From Candidatus Hydrogenedens sp. (lineage in GTDB: Bacteria > Hydrogenedentota > Hydrogenedentia > Hydrogenedentales > Hydrogenedentaceae), in NCBI GenBank assembly GCA_035361075.1, contig DAOSBX010000038.1, positions 1 through 33,907 on the forward strand: 33,907 bases of DNA, written 5' to 3'. The position numbers and the translations under genes were made by a program. Each line of letters opens with the position of its first letter. Position 1 is the stretch's first letter. Below, in pieces: positions 24,634 through 32,807 of this stretch. Under the pieces are notes generated by a model, which searched no databases, was not told where the DNA came from, and worked only from the letters and a program-made list of their open reading frames with translations.

Positions 24634-25122
24634 TTATCTTACATTTTGTGTTGCAACTTCTTCATTTTTTTCCACGATGGGTTTTATTGTAATCGTTCCA
24701 CCAGCACTTTCTATTTTTTGCTTTGCTGACGGAGAAACTGCCTGGGCTATAATGTTCAACGGCTTCGTTAATTCACCTTTACCTAAAATCTTAACTCCAC
24801 CACGTTCTTTCTTAGCCAAACCTTTTTTGATTAAATCTTCAGCCGTTATTGTTACACCTGTATCAAAGTATTTCTCTAACAACTCAATATTCACAATAGA
24901 CATCTTAATCCGTTTGATATGGTGGAAACCTCTCTTTGGTAGACGGCGATGCAATGGCATTTGCCCACCTTCAAATCCAGGATTTTTAGCATAACCTGAA
25001 CGTGATTGAGCACCTTTATGGCCACGGCATGACGTCTTACCATGTCCAGAACTTGGTCCTCTACCGACTCTCTTCTTTCTTTTTCTTGTTCCTGATGTAT
25101 AGGTTAATGCATGTAGTTCCAT
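24634..25122 (-). CDS. rplO: 50S ribosomal protein L15
   Basis: A 162-residue late-assembly protein of the 50S. The N terminus has the extended Gly/Arg/Lys-rich segment RKRKKRVGRGPSSGHGKTS and GFEGGQMPLHRRLPKRGF, both family signatures, and the globular domain ends in ESAGGTITIKP. It is about 18 residues longer than E. coli L15, mostly at the C terminus. rpmD, usually just upstream, is absent; only 31 bases separate it from rpsE. Confidence 0.97.
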   Translation of the reverse strand: MELHALTYTSGTRKRKKRVGRGPSSGHGKTSCRGHKGAQSRSGYAKNPGFEGGQMPLHRRLPKRGFHHIKRIKMSIVNIELLEKYFDTGVTITAEDLIKKGLAKKERGGVKILGKGELTKPLNIIAQAVSPSAKQKIESAGGTITIKPIVEKNEEVATQNVR

Positions 25123-25153
25123 ACTATTTCATCCTCTAATTAATTCAAATTCT

Positions 25154-25708
25154 TTATACTTCCTTTGTTTTTGCTTTTCTTTGTAAACCTAAGCCTCGAA
25201 TTTGCAATATCTCTTCTCGTGTTTTTAATTGCTTTAATCCATTCAAAGTCGCCCAGATAACATTCACAGATGTGTTTGAACCTAAGGACTTCGTTAACAC
25301 ATTAGAATAACCTGCCGCTTCCAACACCGCACGTACTGGACCTCCTGCTACGATACCTGTTCCTCTCGCTGCAGGCTTGAGTAATACTCGTGCCGCATCT
25401 GCTCTACCTAATACTTCATGCGGGATTGTCGTTTCAACGATAGGAACCTTAAACATGTTCTTCTTCGCTTTTTCAGTTGCCTTACGAATAGCGTCGACCG
25501 TTTCACCAGCTTTCCCGATAGCTGCACCTATTTGCCCTTTACCATCACCAACAACAACAAGTGCCGAAAAGCTAAACCGTTTACCACCTTTTACAACTTT
25601 GGCAACACGACTCACACGAATTACTTGTTCGATATACTCTGTTTGTTGTTGTTCTAAAACTGGACTTTCTTCTTCTTCCATCATTCTTCTTGGTTTTCTT
25701 TCCATCAT
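25154..25708 (-). CDS. rpsE: 30S ribosomal protein S5
   Basis: A 184-residue protein at the mRNA entry site and in the decoding-accuracy region. The double-stranded-RNA-binding-like domain holds VKGGKRFSFSALVVVGDGKG, followed by GKAGETVDAIRKATEKAKKN and the C-terminal VLLKPAARGTGIVAGGPVRAV. An acidic Met/Glu/Gln-rich N-terminal extension of about 25 residues (MMEEEESPVLEQQQ) is longer than in E. coli. ATG at 25708 or the adjacent one at 25705 could start it, behind aaggaga. Confidence 0.97.
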   Translation of the reverse strand: MMERKPRRMMEEEESPVLEQQQTEYIEQVIRVSRVAKVVKGGKRFSFSALVVVGDGKGQIGAAIGKAGETVDAIRKATEKAKKNMFKVPIVETTIPHEVLGRADAARVLLKPAARGTGIVAGGPVRAVLEAAGYSNVLTKSLGSNTSVNVIWATLNGLKQLKTREEILQIRGLGLQRKAKTKEV

Positions 25709-25722
25709 AATCTTTCTTCTCC

Positions 25723-26076
25723 TTAGAATTTTAATCCAACTTCACGGGCTGCATCTGCAAGTGCTTTAACTCTACCATGATAGAGGTGTCCGCCACGGTC
25801 AAACGCTACCTGGGTTATTGACAGATCGAGTGCTTTCTTTGCAAGGGCACTGCCCACCTGTTTTGCAGCGTCAATATTTCCACCTTTAATTTTCAACTGC
25901 ACAGAGGACATAGCAACCAATGTTCGCCCTTGTGTATCGTCAATTAACTGAGCATAAATATGATTCAATGTTTTTGTAACACGTAATCTTGGTCGTTCTG
26001 GTGTTCCGAAAACCTTTTTTCGAACTCTCTTTTTACGTCGTTCTAAACAAAATATTTTTTCATGAATCTTTTTCAT
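25723..26076 (-). CDS. rplR: 50S ribosomal protein L18
   Basis: A 117-residue protein that binds 5S rRNA in the central protuberance with L5. The basic N terminus (RRKKRVRKKVFGTPERPRL) and FDRGGHLYHGRVKALADAAREVGLKF at the C terminus are characteristic. It is 14 bases upstream of rpsE and 20 bases downstream of rplF. Confidence 0.97.
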   Translation of the reverse strand: MKKIHEKIFCLERRKKRVRKKVFGTPERPRLRVTKTLNHIYAQLIDDTQGRTLVAMSSVQLKIKGGNIDAAKQVGSALAKKALDLSITQVAFDRGGHLYHGRVKALADAAREVGLKF

Positions 26077-26096
26077 ATATTATATCCCTATATATG

Positions 26097-26633
26097 TTAT
26101 TTACCTGACTTTGTCTCTTTACGTCTTATACGTTCATAGTCATAACGAATGCCTTTACCTTTATAAGGTTCAGGTTTTCGCAGAGCACGAATATCTGCAG
26201 CAACCTGTCCGACAAGTTCCTTATCTATCCCTGAAATACGAATGGTCTGAGGATTATCCACCGTAAAGGTTATTCCCGGCGGCGGTTCTACACTTACTGG
26301 ATGACTAAACCCAAGTGTCATATTTAAATTTTTCCCTTGCAACGATGCACGATATCCAACACCTTCAATCAGCAAGGTTTTCTGATATCCCTGAGTAACA
26401 CCAATTATCATATTATGAATCAGGACCCGTGTTAAGCCATGCAGTGCTTTATGCTCTTTCTTATCGCTGGGTCTTTGCACAATAATTTGTTTATCCTCAA
26501 TTATGATATTAACATCAGGATGGAAAGTTCGCTGTAATGTTCCTTTGGGTCCCGTTACTTTCAGGGTATTCCCTTGAAGTTCACATTTAACTCCATCAGG
26601 AATGGGTACCGGTAATTTACCTATCCGAGACAC
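26097..26633 (-). CDS. rplF: 50S ribosomal protein L6
   Basis: A 178-residue protein near the factor-binding site and sarcin-ricin loop. Two repeated alpha/beta domains are visible, with MSRIGKLPVPIPDGV at the start and the conserved C-terminal PEPYKGKGIRYDYERIRRKETKSGK. The start is GTG at 26633, behind aaaggga. The gene lies 35 bases after rpsH. Confidence 0.97.
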   Translation of the reverse strand: MSRIGKLPVPIPDGVKCELQGNTLKVTGPKGTLQRTFHPDVNIIIEDKQIIVQRPSDKKEHKALHGLTRVLIHNMIIGVTQGYQKTLLIEGVGYRASLQGKNLNMTLGFSHPVSVEPPPGITFTVDNPQTIRISGIDKELVGQVAADIRALRKPEPYKGKGIRYDYERIRRKETKSGK

Positions 26634-26668
26634 TTTTTATCCCTTTCTATTTATCTTGTAATTTTTTA

Positions 26669-27067
26669 TTACCATACTTCACAAATAATTTCACCACCAA
26701 CCTTTTGCTTCTTGGCATCACGCCCTGTCATAACACCTAAAGGCGTTGACACAATCTGTATACCAAAACCGCTACGTACAGGCTTCAAAGAACGGTAACC
26801 TGCATAACTACGAATACTGGGACGACTCACCCGACGTATTCCCTGAATCACAGAACGGCGGTCTTTGGTATATTTCAATTGGATACGTAACTGGGGTTTA
26901 TTGTCTTCAGATTCCAACTGGTAATCACCAATAAACCCTTCCTTTTTAAGAACACGACAAATCTCTATTTTCACACGAGAAGCAGGTATCGTTACAGACA
27001 TGTGTCCTGCTTGGATAGCATTTCGTATCCGTGTGAACATATCACTAATTGGGTCATTCATTGACAT
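26669..27067 (-). CDS. rpsH: 30S ribosomal protein S8
   Basis: A 132-residue protein that binds 16S rRNA helix 21 and organises the central domain. It begins NDPISDMFTRIRNAIQAGH and ends GFGIQIVSTPLGVMTGRDAKK, then VGGEIICEVW, all typical. In E. coli S8 represses the spc operon by binding mRNA near rplE; I could not find a clear S8-site mimic here by eye. ATG at 27067, with gaggg ten bases upstream, is preferred over the one at 27061. Confidence 0.97.
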   Translation of the reverse strand: MSMNDPISDMFTRIRNAIQAGHMSVTIPASRVKIEICRVLKKEGFIGDYQLESEDNKPQLRIQLKYTKDRRSVIQGIRRVSRPSIRSYAGYRSLKPVRSGFGIQIVSTPLGVMTGRDAKKQKVGGEIICEVW

Positions 27068-27090
27068 ATCTTTATTACCCTCTTGTTAAA

Positions 27091-27276
27091 TTACCAACTC
27101 GATTTCGTTACACCGGGAATCTTCCCCTCTAACGCGAGGGTCCGGAAACATATTCTACAAATCTGAAAATCTCGCATATAAGCTCTCGGCCTACCGCAAC
27201 GTTTACAACGGTTATAACCCCGAACTTTGAATTTTGGGGGTCGACTCGCTTTAATCATCAAAGATTTTTTAGCCAC
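27091..27276 (-). CDS. rpsN: 30S ribosomal protein S14, zinc type
   Basis: A 61-residue short S14 with an intact zinc ribbon: C24-x-x-C27 and C40-x-x-C43 around GRPRAYMRDFQI. This is the zinc-dependent C+ type, not the longer zinc-free form of enteric bacteria. It lies in the 30S head near the A site. The start is GTG at 27276 with aggag seven to eight bases upstream. It is 11 bases after rplE. Confidence 0.97.
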   Translation of the reverse strand: MAKKSLMIKASRPPKFKVRGYNRCKRCGRPRAYMRDFQICRICFRTLALEGKIPGVTKSSW

Positions 27277-27287
27277 AATAATTACTC

Positions 27288-27833
27288 CTATGTTGTAAAT
27301 GGCATTCCAAACATTCTCAATATTTCACGATTCGCATCAGCAGAGGTTGAGTTCTTAAACACAAAGGTAACATTCATCCCTCTGACGCGTTGAACGCTAT
27401 CTATATTAATCTCTGGGAATATAGTCTGCTCCTTAATCCCCAAAGTATAATTTCCAAATTCATCAAACGATTTCGTAGGAACCCCACGAAAATCGCGGAT
27501 ACGTGGGATAGCAATATTAAATAAACGATCCATAAACTCATACATCCTGTCACCTCGAAGGGTTACACGGCAACCTATATTTGCTCCTTTACGCAATTTA
27601 AAATTAGATACTGACTTCCGTGCCTTGCGGATTTGCGGTTTCTGACCGGTAATAATCGACAGTTCAGACATGGCATTATCCAAAAGCCGAGAATCCTGAG
27701 TGGCATCACCCACACCCACATTCACCACGATTTTTTCTAATCGCGGAACTTGCATTATATTTTTATATTGAAATTTTTTCATTGCTTCCGGAACAATGTG
27801 TTGAAAATATCTTTCTTTTAACCTTGGAGCCAC
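27288..27833 (-). CDS. rplE: 50S ribosomal protein L5
   Basis: A 181-residue protein of the central protuberance that binds 5S rRNA and contacts the P-site tRNA and S13. Signatures are QVPRLEKIVVNVGVGDA, ITGQKPQIRKARKSVSNFKLR and the C-terminal region RGMNVTFVFKNSTSADANRE. The start is GTG at 27833 behind aaggaga. It follows rplX by 16 bases. Confidence 0.97.
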   Translation of the reverse strand: MAPRLKERYFQHIVPEAMKKFQYKNIMQVPRLEKIVVNVGVGDATQDSRLLDNAMSELSIITGQKPQIRKARKSVSNFKLRKGANIGCRVTLRGDRMYEFMDRLFNIAIPRIRDFRGVPTKSFDEFGNYTLGIKEQTIFPEINIDSVQRVRGMNVTFVFKNSTSADANREILRMFGMPFTT

Positions 27834-27849
27834 GACTCAATCTCCTTCT

Positions 27850-28161
27850 TTAATCTAATGCTTCGCCGGTTGCTTCCCAAACACGCACCCGACGTCCATC
27901 TTCTAATCGTTTCATTTTTATCTTTGACGGGGCATTTATTGCTTCACACCATGGTGCTACATTGGAAATATGAATAGGTGCTTCTTTTTGAACAATACCA
28001 CCTGCTTGATTTCGAGCAGAAGGTTTGGTATGTCGTTTAACTATATTTACACCTTCAACCAGTAGTTGTTGTTTTTTGGGGTAGACTTCCAATACTCTAC
28101 CCTTCTTCCCTTTATATTTTCCACGAATTACTAATACCGTGTCTTTCTTTCTTATATGCAT
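27850..28161 (-). CDS. rplX: 50S ribosomal protein L24
   Basis: A 103-residue assembly-initiating protein that binds the 5' end of 23S rRNA. The KOW motif is in DTVLVIRGKYKGKKGRVLEV, and AGGIVQKEAPIHISNV follows in the middle. An earlier in-frame ATG at 28176 would add MEVSP, but it is built into the ribosome-binding site: GGAGGT at 28169-28174 is seven bases upstream of ATG 28161. The shorter start, MHIRKKDT, also matches the family. It begins 17 bases past the rplN stop. Confidence 0.96.
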   Translation of the reverse strand: MHIRKKDTVLVIRGKYKGKKGRVLEVYPKKQQLLVEGVNIVKRHTKPSARNQAGGIVQKEAPIHISNVAPWCEAINAPSKIKMKRLEDGRRVRVWEATGEALD

Positions 28162-28178
28162 CGGGCTTACCTCCATTT

Positions 28179-28547
28179 CTATAAAACTTCCGGAGCCAGG
28201 GAAACAATACGCATAAACCCTTTTTCCCGCAGTTCGCGGGCAACAGGTCCAAAAATACGTGTTCCCCGAGGTTCCATTTGATTGTTAAGTATCACTGCTG
28301 CATTAGAATCGAATCGGATGGTAGTCCCATCAGGACGTTGAGTGTCACGACGCATGCGGACAATAACCGCTTTTACCACCTCACCTTTCTTAACATTAGA
28401 GTTAGGAATTGCTTCTTTCACACTTGCGGTGATAATATCGCCTAAACCCGCATATCTCCGTTTCGAGCTACCCATCACTTGAATAACTCGTATTACACGG
28501 GCTCCTGAGTTATCCGCTACTTTTAATCTTGAATATATTTGAATCAT
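28179..28547 (-). CDS. rplN: 50S ribosomal protein L14
   Basis: A 122-residue protein at the subunit interface that forms bridge B8. It begins MIQIYSRLKVADNSGARVI and contains the conserved VKAVIVRMRRDTQRPDGTTIRFDSNAAV segment (split here: VKAVIVRMRR, then RFDSNAAV). It ends REKGFMRIVSLAPEVL. Its ATG overlaps the rpsQ stop by four bases (ATGA), so the two are translationally coupled. Confidence 0.97.
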   Translation of the reverse strand: MIQIYSRLKVADNSGARVIRVIQVMGSSKRRYAGLGDIITASVKEAIPNSNVKKGEVVKAVIVRMRRDTQRPDGTTIRFDSNAAVILNNQMEPRGTRIFGPVARELREKGFMRIVSLAPEVL

Positions 28548-28918
28548 TGTGACACTTGCTCCTCTGCCGTTTGTTCTGAGGTTGTTATTGCCTCTAATTC
28601 ACTTTCATCTATTGCCAAATCACTTTCAATACTTTTTTTCTTTAGAACCTCAGCAGACTGAATAATTTCTACTAACCGCCACCGTTTTGTTTTACTTAAC
28701 GGACGGCATTCCCGAATCCGAACTACATCGCCAACCTTTGCTTTATTCTCTTCGTCATGGGCTTTGTATTTCTTGGTTCGCTTTATACCCTTCTTATAAA
28801 GGGGGTGAAACTTTAAACGTTCCACGCTGACAGTTATCGTCTTATTCATGGCATCACTCGTAACAACTCCAACGAGTTCTTTTTTTATGCCGATAATTTT
28901 TTTACTTTCTGAACTCAT
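28544..28918 (-). CDS. rpsQ: 30S ribosomal protein S17 with acidic C-terminal extension
   Basis: A 124-residue protein, about 40 residues longer than E. coli S17. The OB-fold core (10-90) contains GVVTSDAMNKTITVSVER, the basic stretch YKKGIKRTKKYKAHDE and the end motif CRPLSKTKRWRLVEII. Residues 91-124 form an acidic Glu/Ser/Thr/Gln-rich tail that does not look like the basic S17 fold. S17 binds the 5' domain of 16S rRNA early in assembly. It overlaps rplN by four bases and follows rpmC by 29 bases. Confidence 0.96.
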   Translation of the reverse strand: MSSESKKIIGIKKELVGVVTSDAMNKTITVSVERLKFHPLYKKGIKRTKKYKAHDEENKAKVGDVVRIRECRPLSKTKRWRLVEIIQSAEVLKKKSIESDLAIDESELEAITTSEQTAEEQVSQ

Positions 28919-28947
28919 AGTTCTTTATTCCTGATTCTCCAGTTACT

Positions 28948-29178
28948 TTATTTATGCTTACGGGTCTTTTTCAATATTTTAGGTTCCTGTGCTAATTCAC
29001 GCTCACGCAAAATGGTCTTTATGCGTGCAATATCTCTACGGGCAAGACGACCTGCCCGAACGTTATCTACAACTCCCGTAACCAGCTTCAGACGGAAGTT
29101 TATCAATTCCTTCTTTTTCTCTTCGAGAAGTGCCATCAATTCTTCGTTCGTTTTTTCTCGTAAATCTTTTGGTTGCAT
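28948..29178 (-). CDS. rpmC: 50S ribosomal protein L29
   Basis: A 76-residue helical hairpin protein next to the polypeptide exit, near L23. LREKTNEELMALLEEKKKEL and GRLARRDIARIKTILRERE are characteristic. It has a short Lys-rich C-terminal tail. The ATG is 24 bases past the rplP stop, with aggcgagg upstream. Confidence 0.96.
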   Translation of the reverse strand: MQPKDLREKTNEELMALLEEKKKELINFRLKLVTGVVDNVRAGRLARRDIARIKTILRERELAQEPKILKKTRKHK

Positions 29179-29202
29179 GGTTAAAATCCTCGCCTCCGGG
29201 TA

Positions 29203-29610
29203 TTAACTTCGTTTTATAATAGTGGTTTTGATAGGCAATTTATGTCCTGCCAATCGAAATGCTTCTTCAGCCAATTCATGGTCTACACCTTCTACCTCAA
29301 ACAGGATACGTCCTCTTTTCACAACCGCAACCCATTCTTCCGGTGCTCCTTTACCTTTACCCATTCGTGTTTCTGCTGGCTTCTTTGAAATGGGTTTATC
29401 AGGAAATACGCGAACGAAAATCTTTCCGCCACGTTTTAGATGTCTCGTAATTGCAATACGAGCCGCCTCAATTTGGCGAGCAGTTATCCATGCTGTTTGT
29501 AATGCTTTTAACCCATATTCGCCAAAATTAACCTCTGTCGCTCCTTTGGATACTCCACGTCTGCGACCTCTTTGCTGTTTTCTATATTTTGTCCTTCTTG
29601 GAGATAACAT
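29203..29610 (-). CDS. rplP: 50S ribosomal protein L16
   Basis: A 135-residue protein that positions A-site tRNA and is needed for late 50S maturation. It begins MLSPRRTKYRKQQRGRRRGV and contains EAARIAITRHLKRGGKIFVR and MGKGKGAPEEWVAVVKRGRI, all family signatures. The ATG follows tggag. It lies 21 bases after rpsC. Confidence 0.97.
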   Translation of the reverse strand: MLSPRRTKYRKQQRGRRRGVSKGATEVNFGEYGLKALQTAWITARQIEAARIAITRHLKRGGKIFVRVFPDKPISKKPAETRMGKGKGAPEEWVAVVKRGRILFEVEGVDHELAEEAFRLAGHKLPIKTTIIKRS

Positions 29611-29631
29611 TTATATACTCCTTAACCCTTT

Positions 29632-30363
29632 TTAGGTTTGTTTACTTCTTGGTGTTCTTTTTCCAGAACCACGTTCCCTACCCGCAGGAGAAACTCGGAA
29701 CGTTTCAACGCCTGCAACACCGGAAACATACTCTTTCGGTGGGACATCGCCTAAATAAATCCATACTTTCACACCGATAGTCCCATATGTGGTAAAACTG
29801 GTCGCTGTGCCATAATCTACCCACGCCCTCAACGTATGCAGAGGGACACTTCCTTCATGGGTTTGTTCTGCACGTGCAATTTCCGCACCGTTCAAACGAC
29901 CCGCAACACGGATACGAATCCCTTTGGCTCCCGCACGGATAGCATTTTCTACGGCACGCTTCATCGCACGACGGAACGACGCACGTTTCTCTATTTGAAG
30001 CGCTATATTCTCAGCAACCAATTGTGCATTCAATTCAGGAAGTTTCACTTCCACTATCTGTAAACTTATAATTCGTCCGGGACATAATATTTCTATTTCC
30101 GCTTTTAGCTTTTCTAATTCCAGTCCACGTTGACCAATAACTAAACCCGGACGTGCGGTATACACCAAAATCTTTACTCGTTTTCCTGCACGTTCTACAT
30201 CAACTCGTGCCACACCAGAGGCGAACAGCCTCTTTTTAAGATATTCACGTATCTTAAGGTCTTCATGGAATAACGACGTGTAGTCTCTCTCGTTATACCA
30301 TACAGAAGACCATTTTTCAATGACTCCTAAACGGAATCCAAATGGATGAACTTTTTGTCCCAC
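29632..30363 (-). CDS. rpsC: 30S ribosomal protein S3
   Basis: A 243-residue protein at the mRNA entry site of the 30S head. It begins MGQKVHPFGFRLGVIEKWSS. The type II KH domain has the GxxG loop in VIGQRG, and the C-terminal domain has AIRAGAKGIRIRVAGRLNGA and DYGTATSFTTYGTIGVKVWI. A basic tail (RERGSGKRTPRSKQT) follows. The start is GTG at 30363 behind aaggag. It is 12 bases after rplV. Confidence 0.97.
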   Translation of the reverse strand: MGQKVHPFGFRLGVIEKWSSVWYNERDYTSLFHEDLKIREYLKKRLFASGVARVDVERAGKRVKILVYTARPGLVIGQRGLELEKLKAEIEILCPGRIISLQIVEVKLPELNAQLVAENIALQIEKRASFRRAMKRAVENAIRAGAKGIRIRVAGRLNGAEIARAEQTHEGSVPLHTLRAWVDYGTATSFTTYGTIGVKVWIYLGDVPPKEYVSGVAGVETFRVSPAGRERGSGKRTPRSKQT

Positions 30364-30375
30364 GCGTATCTCCTT

Positions 30376-30756
30376 CTATTTCTTCTTTGCGGGTGTTGTT
30401 TTTCTTTCTTCGCCAGCAAGGACGATATGTATATGTGAATGACGATGTCGTATACGAACCGCACGTCCCCGAGGTGCCGCTTGATAGGAACGCGTTATAC
30501 GTCCCGGGTCCACGCGTATTTCAACTATTTTCATCTCGTCAGTATCTATTCGCACTTTACCTTGTCTCGCCTTCTCCTCTGCATTTGCCACAGCAGACTG
30601 TAACAATTTAAGTAAAGGCTCTGCAGAACGTTTCAACGTAAAAGAGAGGATGTCTCTTGCCTCTTGAACTTTACAACCACGTATTAAATCAACCACCAGT
30701 CGCACTTTACGTGGCGACATAGGCAAATGTCGTAAATGGGCTTCCGCAAAAATCAT
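30376..30756 (-). CDS. rplV: 50S ribosomal protein L22
   Basis: A 126-residue protein whose long beta-hairpin lines the peptide exit tunnel, where macrolides bind. LRHLPMSPRKVRLVVDLIRG and the loop segment GRITRSYQAAPRGRAVRIRH are conserved. The C-terminal end carries an extra basic tail (ERKTTPAKKK). It follows rpsS by 10 bases. Confidence 0.97.
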   Translation of the reverse strand: MIFAEAHLRHLPMSPRKVRLVVDLIRGCKVQEARDILSFTLKRSAEPLLKLLQSAVANAEEKARQGKVRIDTDEMKIVEIRVDPGRITRSYQAAPRGRAVRIRHRHSHIHIVLAGEERKTTPAKKK

Positions 30757-30766
30757 GGTTTAACTC

Positions 30767-31036
30767 CTATTTCTTTTTACTATCCGGATGTCCGTGGAAT
30801 GTTCGGGTTGGAGCAAACTCACCTAATTTATGCCCAACCATATTTTCTGTAATAAACACAGGAATAAATGATTTTCCGTTATGAACCGCAATCGTCAAAC
30901 CAACCATCTCTGGGATGACAGTAGAACGACGAGACCATGTACGAATAACCTTGCGGTCACCTGTGCTCTGTTGCTTCATAATTTTATCTAACAGAGACTG
31001 GTCAATAAAATAACCTTTTTTTAGTGAACGAGGCAC
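30767..31036 (-). CDS. rpsS: 30S ribosomal protein S19
   Basis: An 89-residue protein of the 30S head that pairs with S13 and contacts A-site tRNA. It begins MPRSLKKGYFIDQSLLDKI and holds WSRRSTVIPEMVGLTIAVHN and VGHKLGEFAPTRTFHGH, all strongly conserved. The start is GTG at 31036 behind taggag. It follows rplB by 17 bases. Confidence 0.97.
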   Translation of the reverse strand: MPRSLKKGYFIDQSLLDKIMKQQSTGDRKVIRTWSRRSTVIPEMVGLTIAVHNGKSFIPVFITENMVGHKLGEFAPTRTFHGHPDSKKK

Positions 31037-31053
31037 CTTTTATCTCCTACTCA

Positions 31054-31875
31054 TTATTTCTGATTTCTTCGTCTTAATATATATTTATTCGTCCTATGAT
31101 TTTTCTTCCGTGTCTTATAGCCTTTGGTGGGCTTACCCCACGGTGTAACAGGATGTCTTCCACCACGGGTTCGGCCACCTAAAGGATGGTCTACTGGGTT
31201 CATCGTCTCACCACGCACTTTAGGGCGTCGACTTAACCAGCGAGTCCTACCTGCCTTACCAAGGCTAATATTAATATGCTCTTCATTGCCAACAACACCA
31301 ATAGTCGCACGGCAAATACTTAGCACTCTACGCATCTCACCAGAAGGCATACGTAACACTACAAACCTGCCTTCCTTGGCAAGTAGTTGGCAACTGTTTC
31401 CTGCTGAACGGGCAATTTGTCCACCTTTACCCGGCGTTAATTCGACATTATGCACCATCGTCCCTAATGGGATTTTTGCCAGAGGCAGGCAATTTCCAAC
31501 TTCAAAATCAACATCATCACCACTCATAATGGTTTGGCCTACCGTTAACCCTTGAGGTGCAAGAATATACCTTTTTTCACCATCTACATAAGTAATTAAA
31601 GCAATATTTGCAGAACGCATTGGGTCATATTCTATAGCGGTAACTTTTCCGGGGATGCCATCTTTATCACGGCGAAAATCTACAATACGATATAGACGTT
31701 TATGACCACCACCGCGTCTGCGAACTGTAATTCTACCTAAATTATTCCTGCCCGCTTTCTGTTTGAACGATATTAACAAACTCTTTTCCGGTTCTTTCTT
31801 TGTAAGAGCCGAAAAATCAGCCACCGTCATATGCCTACGAGACGGCGTATATGGTTTAAATCTCTTCAATGGCAT
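31054..31875 (-). CDS. rplB: 50S ribosomal protein L2
   Basis: A 273-residue protein needed for subunit joining and peptidyl transferase integrity. The OB fold and SH3-like domains contain KAGRNNLGRITVRRRGGGHK and the GKAGRTRWLSRRPKVRG stretch. Near the catalytic-centre loop, MNPVDHP with H230 is kept, but the usual GGGEG after it is replaced by LGGRTRGG. The C terminus HPVTPWGKPTKGYKTRKK is typical. Length equals that of E. coli L2. It starts 12 bases past the rplW stop. Confidence 0.97.
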   Translation of the reverse strand: MPLKRFKPYTPSRRHMTVADFSALTKKEPEKSLLISFKQKAGRNNLGRITVRRRGGGHKRLYRIVDFRRDKDGIPGKVTAIEYDPMRSANIALITYVDGEKRYILAPQGLTVGQTIMSGDDVDFEVGNCLPLAKIPLGTMVHNVELTPGKGGQIARSAGNSCQLLAKEGRFVVLRMPSGEMRRVLSICRATIGVVGNEEHINISLGKAGRTRWLSRRPKVRGETMNPVDHPLGGRTRGGRHPVTPWGKPTKGYKTRKKNHRTNKYILRRRNQK

Positions 31876-31887
31876 ATTTTCTTACTC

Positions 31888-32181
31888 CTAAACGAGTTCT
31901 ATTTTTTCACCCGGCCGAAGGGTAACAATGGCTTTTTTCCAATTTGCCTTTTTTCCCATCTGACGAGTTCTAAAAGTTCTTCTTGTTTTCCCTTTATAAT
32001 TCATGGTGTTCACACTCACCACATGAACACCGGGAAACATTTCTTCAATAGCTCTTTTTATTTGAATTTTGTTCGCCTTAGAATCAACCCGAAATGTATA
32101 CTGATTCGCTTTTGCCGTCTGTATTTGCGACTCTTCTGTTATAACGGGCTTCTTAATTATGTGATAAACTTCCTGACTCAT
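31888..32181 (-). CDS. rplW: 50S ribosomal protein L23
   Basis: A 97-residue protein at the tunnel exit that docks trigger factor and the signal recognition particle. It has IIKKPVITEESQIQTAKANQ, YTFRVDSKANKIQIKRAIEE and GKKANWKKAIVTL, all family patterns. Its ATG overlaps the rplD stop by four bases (ATGA). Confidence 0.97.
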   Translation of the reverse strand: MSQEVYHIIKKPVITEESQIQTAKANQYTFRVDSKANKIQIKRAIEEMFPGVHVVSVNTMNYKGKTRRTFRTRQMGKKANWKKAIVTLRPGEKIELV

Positions 32182-32804
32182 GATAATCTTTCCTCCAATG
32201 AAGGAATGGCTTCTTCCTGAATGTATATTTTATATGCCCATAACACATCGTATGCATTAACATCCATCGCAGTTTTTACCTCAACATTAGGAATATTCCG
32301 GGTAGAGAGAAGCAGATTCTTATCAATATCCTGTGTGATAAACAGCGTCTTCTTTTTCTCCGGATTAATTCGAGCTAATACTTCCGCAACTGCTTTGGTT
32401 TTTATCTGTTCAACTTTTAAACCTGCGATTCCGAAAAGTCGCTGATTTCTTAGCCGGTCACTTAGCGAACTACACAATGCTAATCGCTTCATCTTCACCG
32501 GCACATCAATACGATAATCCCGCGGGCGAGGACCGAAAACTATACCACCTCCTCGCATTTGTGGTTCTCGAATACTTCCATGGCGGGCATTTCCTGTCCC
32601 TTTTTGACGGTATGGCTTTTTACCTCCGCCACTAACTTCACCACGGTTCTTCGTTTTATGTTGTCCTGTATGAAGGGAACTACGCAACGCTTTTACTACT
32701 TCATAAACAAGCGTTTCACGGATAGGCGCATCAAATACTTCCGCCTTTACTTCCCGTTCATACTGTAATTGACCTTGTGTATCGATAACTGGAATTACAG
32801 CCAT
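32178..32804 (-). CDS. rplD: 50S ribosomal protein L4
   Basis: A 208-residue protein; its extended loop reaches the exit tunnel and includes KTKNRGEVSGGGKKPYRQKG and ARHGSIREPQMRGGG. In E. coli L4 represses the S10 operon by binding its leader and halting transcription; such a leader cannot be judged here because tuf lies directly upstream of rpsJ. It starts three bases after the rplC stop. Confidence 0.97.
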   Translation of the reverse strand: MAVIPVIDTQGQLQYEREVKAEVFDAPIRETLVYEVVKALRSSLHTGQHKTKNRGEVSGGGKKPYRQKGTGNARHGSIREPQMRGGGIVFGPRPRDYRIDVPVKMKRLALCSSLSDRLRNQRLFGIAGLKVEQIKTKAVAEVLARINPEKKKTLFITQDIDKNLLLSTRNIPNVEVKTAMDVNAYDVLWAYKIYIQEEAIPSLEERLS

Positions 32805-32807
32805 GGC

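Noticed and set aside
29222..29635. Plus-strand frames of 60-140 codons within the ribosomal block
   Set aside because: They are shadows antisense to conserved ribosomal genes, with no own ribosome-binding sites.
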